From Thraustochytrium sp. TN22 (lineage: Eukaryota; Sar; Bigyra; Thraustochytrida; Thraustochytriidae), in contig JABLUY010000021.1 in the NCBI GenBank assembly GCA_013306675.1, forward strand, positions 129,984 to 193,983: DNA of 64,000 nt, read 5' to 3'. The translations under genes and the position numbers were made by a program. Under the pieces are notes generated by a model that worked only from the letters and a program-made list of their open reading frames with translations, was not told the origin of the DNA and did not search any database. Positions 1-10,230 of the stretch are shown one piece after another (position 1 is the first letter of the stretch; the number at the start of each line of letters is the position of its first letter).

Positions 1-1388
1 AGCAGCGTGCACAGCCCGGCGGCCGCCGTCGTCGCCCTCATTTCGCCTGCGCGCTGCTCGCTGCCGCGGCCCTCCTCCTTCTCCTCGTCCTCCTCGTCCT
101 CCTCCTCCTTCTCGCAGGACCCAACGTTCTGGTCCTCGCGCTGCGGACCTCGCTGCCGCGCCTCGCGAGCGCTCCGAGCGCCGCGGCCAAGGGGCGCTTG
201 GGGCCGGCGCCGCGCGCCTGCCTGCCTGCCTGCCCGCCTGCGACCCGCGCCGCAGCCTGCGCGCGCCGACTCGGCGCGCGGCCGATGGAAGGATGCGAGC
301 GAGAAGGGGTCTGCCGCCGCCGGCGCGGTGCCGCCGCGGCCGAGACTCCGGCGCCAAGCTGGCACGGGCACTCTGCGTGTCGCCGCGCGCAACGCTCGCG
401 CGGCGCCCTGCCTCGCACGGGTGCCGCGCACGGGGCTCACGCGCGCCCTACCCCCCCCCTCATTAAATGGGCTGGAGAGTAGTCTGGAGCGTGGACCTGC
501 TCGGCATTGTCGCGATCAAGGTCGCCACTGGCATGTATGCGCGGCCACGGACGGAGTTCAAGTTATGGTGGACCGCGCGGCGTCATCTGCTGTGTCTTCA
601 AGTCACATTGCATCGCATGAGCCGGAGCCGCCACCGCATCGAGAGAAAGCCGACCTCGGCACATGTGCGGCTGCGCATTGTGCGACGACATGTCATGACT
701 GTCAGTACGTCTGCGCGTTGCCGCGGACGGAATTGTTTGGTGGACAACTGTCGTCTGCTGTGTCTTGCATTGCATCGCATGAACCGGAACCGCCACCGCA
801 TCGCGAGAAAGTCGTCTCGGCACATGTGCGGCTGCGCGAATGTCATGTCCTGACTGTGAGTACGTCTGCGCGAAGGACTCGGGCCGCCTCGGGCCGGCCT
901 GGGCAAGATTCCCATCCAAGCTTGCTTGCCACGGTCTCCACGAACTCGTCTCGCATCGTAAAAGGCGTGGAAGCGCAAATCCCGCGCCTCACCAAACGAA
1001 AAGGCACCACAGCATCATCTTCTGCAGCGAGGAGCTGAGCGAACCTAGCTAAGAACTAGCCCCAGTCCGAGTCATAAGCACGCGTGAGCTCTCAGCTCGG
1101 CCGCGGCTGTCGTGGCGACTTCGTGCCGCTCGCCTCGCCGTCGTCGCGCATGGCCGTCTTGGACGGCGTGTTGACGTGAAGCCCAGGCCGCCGTGCTTGC
1201 GCTGCAACGGCCTGCGGACAGCATAAGTGGCTCAGCGCGGAACCTGGCGGGGCGAGCAGGCAGGCGAGCAAAGCAGGCAATCCGAGTTGGCCGCCGAGCG
1301 AGGCTCGATCGATCGATCGGGCGATCGATCCGGGCGGCTGCGCGCGGAGGGGCCGGCGGCGCGGGCGCGGGCGCGAGGCTCGGCGAGG
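1..1388. other. Gene-poor 5' flank with tandem repeats
   Basis: I find no convincing gene here. Open frames are low-complexity (Ser-, Arg- or Ala-rich) and overlap on both strands, as expected for very GC-rich DNA. The first 250 bases hold CTCCTC-type and CCTG repeats. Positions 542-872 hold a diverged tandem repeat (listed separately). On the minus strand an ATG at 41-39 opens a frame that leaves the window at the left edge (MRATTAAAGLCTL so far). It could be the start of a gene lying to the left, but 14 codons cannot support that. Confidence 0.5.
542..872. repeat. Diverged tandem repeat, two units of about 155-175 bp
   Basis: Unit 1 (about 542-717) and unit 2 (about 719-872) share a series of blocks in the same order: an ACGGA core, CTGCTGTGTCTT, GCATCGCATGA, CCGCCACCGCATCG, CTCGGCACATGTGCGGCTGCG and GTACGTCTGCGCG at the end. 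They differ by scattered substitutions and small indels, so the duplication is not recent. Neither unit has a coding signature. Confidence 0.8.
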
Positions 1389-3809
1389 ATGTCGGGCGAG
1401 GAGCGGCAGGTGCCGCCGCGGCCCAGGCTGGCGGACCGGTGGCTGCAGGCGGCCGCGCAGTCGTCGGCGCGCAACGTGCGGCGCGATGAGGACCCAGCGC
1501 TGGGCCAACGCCAGGGCGCGGCCGGGTCGCGCGTCAAGGAGCTGCAGCGGCAGCTCTCGCAGCGCAGCAGCGAGGAGGCGCCGCCGCTGCCGCAGACCAG
1601 GCCGCAGCGGCAGCTGCCGGCGCGGCCGGCCCGGCTCGCGAGCTCGCGCCTGAGCGGGTCCGGCTCCAGCTCCAACACGGACGTGGACCTGGTCAAGCAG
1701 GCCTCCGGCGGGGACGCCGGCGGCGAGGCCGCCGCCCAAAGCGATGAGCTGCAGAAGAGCCCCGGGCCCAAGTCCGGGTCGTCGCGCGGTTCGACGCTGC
1801 GCAAGGACCGCGACGAGGACCAGGGCGGCGCCGGCGCCACGGGCGAGGCCGAGGCGCCCAGCCCGAGCCAGGAGCTGCGCGAGGGCAAGCGGGAGGGTAG
1901 GAGGTCGTCCTCGAGGCGGTCTTCGACACGGTCCGCGCGGTCTGCCGCCACGGAGGAAGACGAGGGCGAACAGGCGCTGACCTCTGCAGATCTGGACGCG
2001 GCAGACGAGGCGGCCAGCACGAGCAGCAGGAGTCCCAAAGAAAAGAAGCACAAGAAACACAAGAAGAAGCAGCATCGCGACGAGGAGCGCGGGGACGAGG
2101 AGCACGAAGACAACCTCGGCGACGACGGTGGGGCCAGGGGCGAGGACGACGAGGAGGCAGACACAGAGAGCCGCGCGAGTAGGAGCGAGGAGAAGGAGAA
2201 GAAGAAGAAGAAGAAGAAGAAGTCGTCGCGGCGTGGGTCCACACGGACATTGGACAGCGAGGAGGGCGACGACGAGGGCGTGGCCGAGCTGCTGGACGCA
2301 GACAACTCGCTCATGGAGGAGGGCTATGAGGGCGAAAAGAAGGGCAAGAAGGACAAGAAGACGAAGGACAAGAAGAGGGACAAGGAGCGCTCCTCGCGCG
2401 AGGGCGACGGCAGCAGCGGCAGCGGCAGCAAGCGGTCGCCCTCGCGCAGGTCGTCGACGCGGTCTGTGCGGTCTGCCGCCACGGACGGGGACGACATCGG
2501 CGGCGACGGCCTCGGGTCCCCCACGGCCATGGACATTGACGTGGACGTTGATGTCGATGTCAACGTCGATAAGCATGCCAACGAGAGCCGCCGCGAGCGC
2601 AAGTCAGAGCGAAGTAAGAAGAGCAGCAGCCGCAGGAGCAGCAGCAGGCGGCGATCGAGCTCACGGCGGTCGTCGACTCGGTCTACCAAGTCGAACGCGA
2701 CGGAAGACGAGGACGGAGGAGACTCGAACCTCGCCGAGGCGCACGAACTGGGGCAGGAGGAGGACGCCGAGTCCCACCAAAGGCACAAGCATAAGAAGCA
2801 CAAGCACAAGAAGCACAAGGACCGGGACGAGGAGGGCGAGGGCGAGGAGGACGCAGAGCGCACGCCGAGGACATCCTCGCGCAAGTCCTCGTCGCGGCGG
2901 TCTTCAACCCGGTCGTTGAGGTCGAGCGGCGCGGATGATGAGGCCGCCGAGGAGGACGACGAGGCGGCTACGCCGAGCTCGGCCGAGAGCAGCGGGGCGT
3001 CATCGTCCAAGGCCAAGAAGTCAAAGAGTCGCAAGAGCAAGGAGGCGGAGGCGGAGGCGGAGGCGACTCCAAGCGGCAGCAGCGCCAAGACGCAATCCAA
3101 GAGCGAAGCCGCCACTGGCGAGAAGGAGAGCACCGCGCCGGCCAGGACTTCGTCGAGACTGCTCCATAAGACTGGGAGCGGCTCAAACATATCGGATCTC
3201 AAGGCGAAGCTCAATCTGGGTGCCATTCCGTTCGGCATTGGACCGCCGCCGCCACGCAAGCCAAAGCCGGCAGCCGAGGAGGAGGAGGCGGAGGAGGAGG
3301 AGGCGGAGGAGGACGGCAAGGCGGGCGGCGCCTCGGCGTCAAAGGTGGCGGCCAAGGGCGACGGCCAGCTGACGCACCTAAGCATGGGGCGCGCCACAAT
3401 GAATGCGCGTCGCCGGCGACCGCGCAGCCTCAAGGCCGTGGCCTTGGCGCAGATCGCCACGAACCCGACGCAGAGTGCGCAGGACCTGCGTGTATTGATG
3501 CGATCGAACGACAGTGGGGACACCTCGGGCAAGGGCGCGACGCGGCCGGCGTCGCTGGACGAGAACGCCACCTTTGAGATGGGCTCACGCCGCGGACGCC
3601 CCACGTCGAGCCTAAAGACGACGCGCGAGGAGCGTACTCAGTCGATGCAGGAGCAGCTCGAGGAGGAGCGTCTTCGCTATGAGGCTGAGAAGAAGCAAGC
3701 CAGCGCTGCCCAGGCAAGTGACGACGATACGAAGGAGAAGGAGACGCAGCAGCAGCAAGAGGAGGACGAGGACGAGGACGAGGAGATTGACGAAGACGAT
3801 CTCATCTAA
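1389..3809 (+). CDS. Lys/Ser/Arg-rich repeat protein with C-terminal capping-protein-interaction-like motif
   Basis: 806 aa from the ATG at 1389; the frame stays open upstream but has no earlier ATG. The protein is highly charged and probably mostly disordered. A module is repeated: a Lys/His-rich run such as KKHKKHKKK, an acidic run, then a Ser/Arg element of the type SSRRSSTRSxRSxAT. The Ser/Arg element occurs at about residues 171-188, 278-290, 348-364, 421-437 and 499-514. After the repeats comes ISDLKAKLNLGAIPFG followed by a PPPPRKPK run (about 608-630), then LTHLSMGRATMNARRRRP at 661-678. The latter resembles the CPI motif (LxHxTxxRPKx6P) of CARMIL, CD2AP, CapZIP and FAM21. The C-terminus is acidic. 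A role in actin capping regulation is inferred from that motif alone; an SR-type nuclear role is the alternative. I cannot assign a family. Confidence 0.75.
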   Translation: MSGEERQVPPRPRLADRWLQAAAQSSARNVRRDEDPALGQRQGAAGSRVKELQRQLSQRSSEEAPPLPQTRPQRQLPARPARLASSRLSGSGSSSNTDVDLVKQASGGDAGGEAAAQSDELQKSPGPKSGSSRGSTLRKDRDEDQGGAGATGEAEAPSPSQELREGKREGRRSSSRRSSTRSARSAATEEDEGEQALTSADLDAADEAASTSSRSPKEKKHKKHKKKQHRDEERGDEEHEDNLGDDGGARGEDDEEADTESRASRSEEKEKKKKKKKKSSRRGSTRTLDSEEGDDEGVAELLDADNSLMEEGYEGEKKGKKDKKTKDKKRDKERSSREGDGSSGSGSKRSPSRRSSTRSVRSAATDGDDIGGDGLGSPTAMDIDVDVDVDVNVDKHANESRRERKSERSKKSSSRRSSSRRRSSSRRSSTRSTKSNATEDEDGGDSNLAEAHELGQEEDAESHQRHKHKKHKHKKHKDRDEEGEGEEDAERTPRTSSRKSSSRRSSTRSLRSSGADDEAAEEDDEAATPSSAESSGASSSKAKKSKSRKSKEAEAEAEATPSGSSAKTQSKSEAATGEKESTAPARTSSRLLHKTGSGSNISDLKAKLNLGAIPFGIGPPPPRKPKPAAEEEEAEEEEAEEDGKAGGASASKVAAKGDGQLTHLSMGRATMNARRRRPRSLKAVALAQIATNPTQSAQDLRVLMRSNDSGDTSGKGATRPASLDENATFEMGSRRGRPTSSLKTTREERTQSMQEQLEEERLRYEAEKKQASAAQASDDDTKEKETQQQQEEDEDEDEEIDEDDLI

Positions 3810-4407
3810 AAGAATGGAAGATTTAGCACGGGTAGTACCAGTAAAAAGAGAAGAAATCATGCACAACCACCCGGGCGGTAGGTCGTGGAGCCTGACTCAC
3901 GCAGTGACCGGATCGATTTCAGCGGCGCGCACGACCTCGCGGAAGCTGAAAGTGGAGCGTGGCAAGTGCGCTTCACGTGTATGCGCGGCAGGAAGCAAGG
4001 TGGTGTGACATGATACCAGAAGGAAGGAATGCGCCGGCGACGATTGCCTGCAGCGATGCGCGGCAGGTCATGAAGTGCAGAATTGACGAAAAGCTTGAAA
4101 GACAGCTGCGCGCGGCGGCACTGCAGCAACAAGTAAGAAAGCTTTTTAGATCTGAGCTATCTCTCCAGAAGACACCTGTGCTCCGCCTTGGGGTGTGGCA
4201 GCGCTTCAACAAAGACGGGAAAGAGAAATTGCAAAGCACATGGCGAAAGCACGTTGAAAGATAAATGAAAGGAGTTGAGGTTTGATAGAAGAAAGGATGC
4301 GCGGGCGACGATAAGACAGCGGCGCGCGGCGGCCCTCTTGCGCAAACACACTCGAAAGAGAGGCCGCTGCATGTATTGCAGAGTGCGGATCGAGGCTGGC
4401 CAGACAC
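3810..4407. other. Convergent 3' intergenic region with duplicated short blocks
   Basis: This lies between the stops of the repeat protein and the first sugar porter. Two blocks occur twice in the same orientation: AGAAGGAAGGAATGCGCCGG (about 4019) matches AGAAGAAAGGATGCGCGGGC (about 4287), each followed by GACGAT, and each has a nearby GACAGC..GCGCGCGGCGGC block (about 4102 and 4315). This suggests an old local duplication of a 3' region. I see no gene in it. Confidence 0.5.
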
Positions 4408-6117
4408 TTAGACCTTGGACTTGAGGAAGCGCTCGAAGCCCATCTTGGTGTCGGCAGCGCGGCAGACAAGGATCTGCATGGTCTGCTTGAAGTTGCGGGC
4501 GAAAAACTCGCGGAGGGTGCCGTGGCTCTTGGCGTCGTTGCCACCGCGCTCGTAGGCGAAGACCTTGCGGATCTCCTCCATGGTGAGGCCCTTGGTCTCC
4601 GGCTGGAAGAAGAAGATGATGACGGCGGTGATGCAGATGTTGAAGGTCATGCAAACGAAGGCGAGGGTCTGCACGTCGGTGGTGTTGAGGAGCTTGAGGT
4701 AGCCGAAGTCACCGCAGATGATGTTGGTGGCAATGTTGGAGGCGACGGAGACCGAAGCGCCGAGACCGCGCAGGCGCAGCGGGTACACCTCCGAGGGCAC
4801 AATCCAGCCGAGCGGGCCGAGGGTGACGGCGAAGATGACCTGGAAGCAGTAGATCATGACGACGCAAAAGAGCTGCACGGACTGGGTGGCGTTGTCCGGG
4901 TTGGGGTCGGAGACATCGACGCCGGTGCCAACAATGACGACGCCAATGAGGAAGAAGACGAGGATGGTGGTGGTCACGCCCCAGACAGTGAGGAACTTGC
5001 GGCCCATGCGGTCGACGAGCGGGAAGCAGCCGAGGGTGGCAATGACGTTGAGCGCCTTGAGGCCGAGATCGTACTTGAAGGGGTCCAGGTTGAGCGAGTT
5101 AAAGAGGGTGGTAGCGTAGGACATGAAGAAGTTGACGCCGGTAACGTTCTGCGAGAAGGCAATACCGGCACCGCAGAGGAAGGCGGGGAAGTTCTCGCGC
5201 ACGAGCAGCTCACCAAAGGAGCCCTGGCCGACCGCCTGCTCGGCCTCAACCTCGGCGCGGATCATCTGGAGCTCGTAGCTGACGGCCTTCTCGGCCTCCG
5301 GGGTGCCAGCGGCGAGGCGGCGCAGGGCGGTCTCGGCCTCAGCGATGCGGCCGACCTTGATGAGGTAGCGCGGGGACTCCGGGAGCACGGCGACGGTGAG
5401 GATGATGATGACGGCGCACGGGATGCACTGGAGCGCAATGCCGAGGCGCCAGCCCCACTCCACGTCCTCCATCTGGTCGTTGTAGAGGGCCATGATGAAG
5501 ATGCCGACGGTGATGGCGAGCTGGAAGAAGGTAATGGACTTGCCGCGCCACTGGGCCGGGGCAAGCTCAGCAGTGTACATGGGGGCAATGGTGAGCACGA
5601 AGCCGTTGCCGATACCACCGACAGCGCGGCCGAGAATGACGGACTTCCAGGCAAAGTCCGGGCTGGCGAGGCCGGCAAGCGTCTGCCAGATGGAGCCGGC
5701 GATGAAGATGGTGGCGGCGACGTTGATGACGAGCTTGCGGCCGTAGCGGTCGGTGATCATGCCTGCGAAGGGGGCGCCGACGAGGGTGGTCAGGTGGAAA
5801 ACCCAGGTGAACTGCGAGATCTGGTCCGTGGTGGCGTCCGAGTCGCTCTGGCCGGCAGTGAGCACGGGGATGCCCATCTCCTGGCGAAAGTAGCGGTTCG
5901 ACATGGTAGCGGCCGTGCCGATGTCGAGACCGAAGATGAGGCCGCCGAGGATGGCAGCCACGAGGATAAGGATGGTGTAGGCGTTGAGCTGGCGCTGGGG
6001 GGCCTCCTCAAACTGGGCGGCGGCCTCCGCCGGGCTCACCACCTTCTCCTTGGCGGTGGTCTCGGAAGCCATGGCGCCGTGGTCCATGGAGGTCGCGTTT
6101 TCCTGCGTGCTGAGCAT
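4408..6117 (-). CDS. MFS sugar porter, paralogue 1
   Basis: 569 aa; ATG at 6117. It is a 12-helix major facilitator of the sugar porter family (SLC2/HXT type), expected to move a hexose or polyol across the plasma membrane by uniport or proton symport. Family signatures are in order: FGLDIGTAAT in helix 1, DRYGRK after helix 2, PESPRYL before the central loop, QNVTGVNF in helix 7, DRMGRK after helix 8, VPSEVYPLRLRG after helix 10 and PETKGLTMEEI after helix 12. The N-terminal tail of about 45 aa is hydrophilic and cytosolic. It is clearly paralogous to the porter at 12923-14662: both have FGLDIGTAATMSN, YNDQMEDVxWGWRLGIALQC and a tail ending in a GFERF/DFERF block. Substrate cannot be read from the sequence. 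Confidence 0.95.
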   Translation of the reverse strand: MLSTQENATSMDHGAMASETTAKEKVVSPAEAAAQFEEAPQRQLNAYTILILVAAILGGLIFGLDIGTAATMSNRYFRQEMGIPVLTAGQSDSDATTDQISQFTWVFHLTTLVGAPFAGMITDRYGRKLVINVAATIFIAGSIWQTLAGLASPDFAWKSVILGRAVGGIGNGFVLTIAPMYTAELAPAQWRGKSITFFQLAITVGIFIMALYNDQMEDVEWGWRLGIALQCIPCAVIIILTVAVLPESPRYLIKVGRIAEAETALRRLAAGTPEAEKAVSYELQMIRAEVEAEQAVGQGSFGELLVRENFPAFLCGAGIAFSQNVTGVNFFMSYATTLFNSLNLDPFKYDLGLKALNVIATLGCFPLVDRMGRKFLTVWGVTTTILVFFLIGVVIVGTGVDVSDPNPDNATQSVQLFCVVMIYCFQVIFAVTLGPLGWIVPSEVYPLRLRGLGASVSVASNIATNIICGDFGYLKLLNTTDVQTLAFVCMTFNICITAVIIFFFQPETKGLTMEEIRKVFAYERGGNDAKSHGTLREFFARNFKQTMQILVCRAADTKMGFERFLKSKV

Positions 6118-9100
6118 TGTCCCTGCTGCTGAAGACTAGCTCGGCTCGGTGCCCGTGCCTTTTGGTTGGCAGGTGTTTCGGTTCTGCTGGCATGCTCGCT
6201 GCGCTGGCCTTCGCTCGCCCTGGCCTGGTCTGGCCGCCAGCATAGCATCAAGCAGGACACTGGCCACAGTCCATGCAAGCTTGACATAGTGAGGCCGAGG
6301 CGGAGCGAAAGAAAGAAACAATGAGCGAGTGCGTGCGCTCCAGGAAGCTTGCGCCGCAGTTCCAGTGGGCGGTGAGAGGAGCGCGCGTGCGGCGAGGCAG
6401 TCCGCCGCCGGCCGGCGGCTACGGCGGCCGCCCGAAGCGCCCCTTTGTCGGACGCCGACTGCGGCCGACACATCACAAAAGCGAGGTGGCAGCACGCGCG
6501 ACCCCGAGCACGCCCCGACGCAGCGGTGCGATTCCTGCTGCAGGCGCCCAGGCTTCCATCGCCGCGTCTGCAGCCACGCCCTGCCACGCCGCCACGCACG
6601 CCGCAGGCCCGCGGTGACCGAGTCTCCGCCTCGCCTGAAAAAAGCCTGCCCTGCGAGGCTAGTAACCTGGATTCCTGGACCACCTGCGAGGCCAACGAGA
6701 CGCCGACGGCCAGCTCCCACGAGGCGAGGCGCGCGAGCGAGACTTCAACCTACCAAGGCGAGGCCGCGCGCCCGGCAGCGCGAGCCGCAGATGCCGACGC
6801 GAGGCGAAGCAAGAGATCCGTCCGAGTGGGCCCCGACGAGGCGCAGCCGCAGCCGGAGCCGAGCTTAGCTCGGTCGCTCGGGGTGCGGCTAGCCAGCTGA
6901 GCCCGCGACGGCGTGCCACGGCGTGCAAGACCAAGGCTGGACCACTGGCCTGGGGCTGGTCGCAAGGCCGCACGGCGCACGCGGTCACCCGCCCGGCCGA
7001 CAAGCGGCGAGCTCGCTCCGAGACCTCCTCCCTCCGAGTCCGAGACTCCGAGTCCGGCGGCGGCCACGGCCCACGGCCCACGGGTCGTGATCTGAGCGAG
7101 CTGCTCTTCTTCCGCGTGGCGCTGCGTCCGGGCTCGCCGCTCACGCGGCTCACGACGTCTGGCCCGCCTTCGGTGCCTTTCCTCCGTGCCGCCGTGCCCG
7201 CTCGGCCCCGCTCGCCGCTGCGCGCTGTCCTCAGCTGGCCGCAGTGGCGCACGCCTCGAGCTAAATACGTACGCCACGCCGCACGCAAGCACCGCGAACG
7301 AACGTCAGAAGCCTGAGCTGCTGGCTGCTGAGCATGAGCCTACCACGGTACCACCACCACCGTCTGACAGTGACACGCACTGCACGGCCAGCCACTGGCA
7401 ACCAACAGACCGCGGGTCCAAGCCACCTTCGCAAGATCGCTCGCTGAGTTAGCGAGCAGAGCAGCCCGTGCCAGGCGCTGGCTGGCGGGGTCGACTCTCA
7501 GGATCGAGGATCGACAGGACCAACCACCGCGGCCAGCACTGCTTGGCAGGTCTTACTGATATTAGGTTTAGTCGATCGGACGTACCGCGCCCCTCGGTGC
7601 GCTACCAAAAGACGCTTACGCGCCGAAAAGTAACCGAGACTGTCGGATTCACTCGGCGGTGGGAAGTCCACGCTGCAGCTGCTGCTGCGCTGCGATTGGC
7701 GGCTCAAGCTTGTCGCTTGCCGCGGCTGATGGTGGCGACGGCTGCCGCCAGCCGCTGCCTTCCTTTCCAGCCAGCCCTGAGCCGCAGTCCTGGGCCTGAG
7801 CCGTGGCCGTCGCGTCCGCCCGCCACTTGCCCCGTGCGGAGGCCAGCTGCCATAGCTTCGTTTGCCTTGGACCTGCTGTGGGGCGGTCAAACCAGTGGCC
7901 GTACGCCGGCGGAGATGAACGTGAAGCAAGCGCCTCCGGCCACTCACTGCAAGGCCGCAAGAGGCAAGGCGCCGGGCGGCCGGGGCGCCTACCCCGTGGC
8001 TGCCGTGGCAGGCCGGCCGGCCGCGAGCCAACCTACAAGCGGGCCGGCCGCGGCAGGCCCTCGCTGGCTGCGGAGCGCTGCGGCGTGAGCACGCCCTCGC
8101 TGGCTGCTTGCGCCGAACATGAACGCACGACAACCGCTTCGCGCCAGTGCAGCCACTGCAGCCAGGCGCCGCGAAAAAAATTGCATGATGGGCAATCTGG
8201 GCCGGCCGCTCCCACCGCCGCGGCCTGAATCTCTGGGCGGGGGAGCGACCAATGGCAATGGCAAGGCGAAGCGAGCAGCGGCAAAAAGTCCTCCGCTCCG
8301 TCCCATGACGCCGAGACCGGCCCGACCGGCGTCAGCCCGCTCCCCGCAGCTTGAATGGCAGGTCACACAAGTCACGGTACGGTGTGCACATCTTCTGCGG
8401 CCCGACGGAGCCTCGGACTCGGATGGCTAAAACTTGCGGGACAACTGACTGACAGTGAGTGCACGCGACCACGAACGACTAGTTTTGGGCCTAGCCACTG
8501 CAGCCAGCCGGCCTGCCTGCCTGCCTGCCTGGCGCGCGCGAGCGCGTGGACGCGCGTGTCCTGCGCGCCAAAAGACACCCCCAACTCTGGTCGCAGTGTG
8601 ACTCGAGCGTCCCGGCCGCCGTGGGGCCTCACCGCAAAACTAAGAGTGCTCGGGCCTCAGCATCGGCCGTCTGATCCGATTTCCGATCAAAGCTGGGGCA
8701 GAAATCAATGTCGGATGTCCAGCGGCCGCGCAGTCGCCCGACGCCAAGTTGGAGGGTCTTGGCACGAGCCGCGGGGCCGGGACGATTTCGGCAGACAGGT
8801 CTGCTGTTCCAGCCACGCAACTGCGCGCGCGGTGACTTGTGAAAGGAAGAGACCTCGCTGCCAAGCTGCCAAAACCTTCCATCTGCAATCCATTGCACCT
8901 TTGGCTAGTCGTACCAAGACTGACAGCTTGACGCGGCTGGCTTGGCTTGCAGCTTCCGGCGATTTCGAAATCGAATGCCGCGCGCAGCGCGCTCGCTCTG
9001 ACAAGCTGCGCGGGCTGCGCGCACATCCACGGGCTGCGCATCCACTCGCTCGGTTTTCAACCTTGGACCCGCTGCGCGTGCTCAAAACGCTTTTCCTGTG

Positions 9101-9320
9101 CGCTCGCCTCGCTCGCTCGCGTCCACACCCGCCGCCACCCCCGTTCGCCGGGCATTGGCCGGGTCACCGAGCGCCAAGCTCACCCGTTCGCACTTTCGGC
9201 AGCGTCGGGGCCTCGGCCGGATCTCGGGCTCTTCGTTTGACCCGGCCAGACCCCCTGGCCCGGATCCTGTGCCGCACCTCGGCCAGATTTCGGGCTTCTC
9301 TACAACATTCTGGGACTTGA
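6118..9320. other. Gene-poor intergenic DNA, left part
   Basis: This is the first half of the 6.8 kb gap between the two head-to-head sugar porters. Frames of up to about 300 codons exist, but they overlap on both strands, are Arg/Ala/Ser/Pro-rich and show no domain, so I treat them as chance openings in GC-rich DNA. There is a short CCTG run near 8512-8532. The first few hundred bases should carry the promoter of the porter at 6117. Confidence 0.55.
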
Positions 9321-9482
9321 ATGCGAGCAATCTGCACGCACGCCCGAGTTCCGACGCCAACACCCTAGCAAGATCTCGAACCCGCCGGCCACAACTGTGC
9401 AATGCGAGCAAATCACACGCACGCACGCGTCCCGACGCCCACCCCCTACCGACATCTCGAACCCGCCAGCCACAACTGTGCA
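9321..9482. repeat. 81-bp tandem repeat, two copies
   Basis: Copies at 9321-9401 and 9402-9482 both begin ATGCGAGCAA and end CCACAACTGTGCA, with ATCTCGAACCCGCC inside. A degenerate partial third copy follows (GGGTCCGCCGGCCACGGCTG, about 9490). A related pair of shorter blocks, CCTCGGCCGGATCTCGGGCT and CCTCGGCCAGATTTCGGGCT, lies just upstream (about 9211 and 9278). Confidence 0.8.
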
Positions 9483-9870
9483 GACACCTTTCGGGTCCGC
9501 CGGCCACGGCTGAAGGTGATGCGGCCCCAAGGCACCGTGCTCCCTCGACTGGCTGGGGAGCTGCCGAGCTTGGAGCACGAGGTCCTGGTGCTCGTGCTTG
9601 AGAATGAGCAGAGCTGGTAGCGCTGCTCGTGCTCAAGCACATGCTTTTTTTAATTAAAAGCACGCTGAAGGTGCTCAGTGTAGCGCGATTGTGCGACAGG
9701 AATTAGTTGAGTGCTGCAAAGCTACGACACCAAACGATTTCGTGCAGCAGGAGCTTGTGCAGGCAGTTTCGCGACTCGCTTCTGAAGATTTTGCAAGAGG
9801 TGTGGCGCCAGCAAACTCGCATGTTCAGCACGGAAAGGTGCGTCCCGGACATTCATCAGAAGATTGTGCG

Positions 9871-10113
9871 GGCGCCGACAAGCTCGGGGCCGACAACATC
9901 AACGTGAACTTCGTCCAGGACGTGCGCGTCATGGAGGCCGAGCACTTTTACGACCACCAGGCGTTCATGAAGCAGATTCACGCGGAGGCGTACGAGAACT
10001 TGATCTCCGCCTACGTGTCAGACGAGGCGGAGCGCAACTTTCTTTTCCAGTCGCTCAGCACCATTCCCGTCATACAGCGCAAGGGGGACTGGGCGATGCG
10101 CTACGCGGACGCT
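9871..10113 (+). pseudogene. Truncated ribonucleotide reductase small subunit (R2) fragment
   Basis: About 80 codons of an open frame running from 9691 to 10230 match class I R2 (RRM2/RNR2). The segment DNINVNFVQDVRVMEAEHFY continues through IHAEAYENLISAYVSDEAER, NFLFQSLSTIPVIQRKGDWA and MRYADAD. This aligns with the R2 helix bundle from the first iron ligand Asp to the KADWALRW block. The Asp ligand, the His of the ExxH motif and the radical Tyr are present, but the Glu of ExxH is Lys (codon at 9970-9972). Homology stops abruptly at about 10113, so the remaining ligands are missing. The upstream part of the frame is unrelated. It is most likely a dead partial gene copy; an exon of a spliced gene is a weaker alternative. 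Confidence 0.75.
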
Positions 10114-10230
10114 GACCGAGCGTGCTATTGGGCAGCTCATGCCCGAATCTCCTGTGAATGTGGCACGTCAGAGAAGACACTCTTACTGCGGAGCTGGTGC
10201 ATCGCGCACGGGCAATCGCCAAGTACTTGA

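Noticed and set aside
7-1038. 343-codon open frame with poly-Ser at the left edge
   Set aside because: It is low complexity, overlapped by open frames on both strands, and spans a diverged tandem repeat. Such openings are expected in very GC-rich DNA.
2430-2940. SR-protein splicing factor call for the Lys/Ser/Arg repeat protein
   Set aside because: There is no RRM and the SR-like elements are spaced modules (SRRSSTRS) rather than RS dipeptide runs.
4522-6132. 536-codon frame antisense to sugar porter 1
   Set aside because: It is a shadow frame: the porter on the other strand has all family motifs, and the antisense product is Gly/Glu/Asp-rich with none. The same holds for 13145-14647 opposite porter 2.
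8355-9320. 321-codon open frame in the intergenic gap
   Set aside because: Arg/Ser/Pro-rich, no domain, and competing frames on the other strand; not supportable as a gene.
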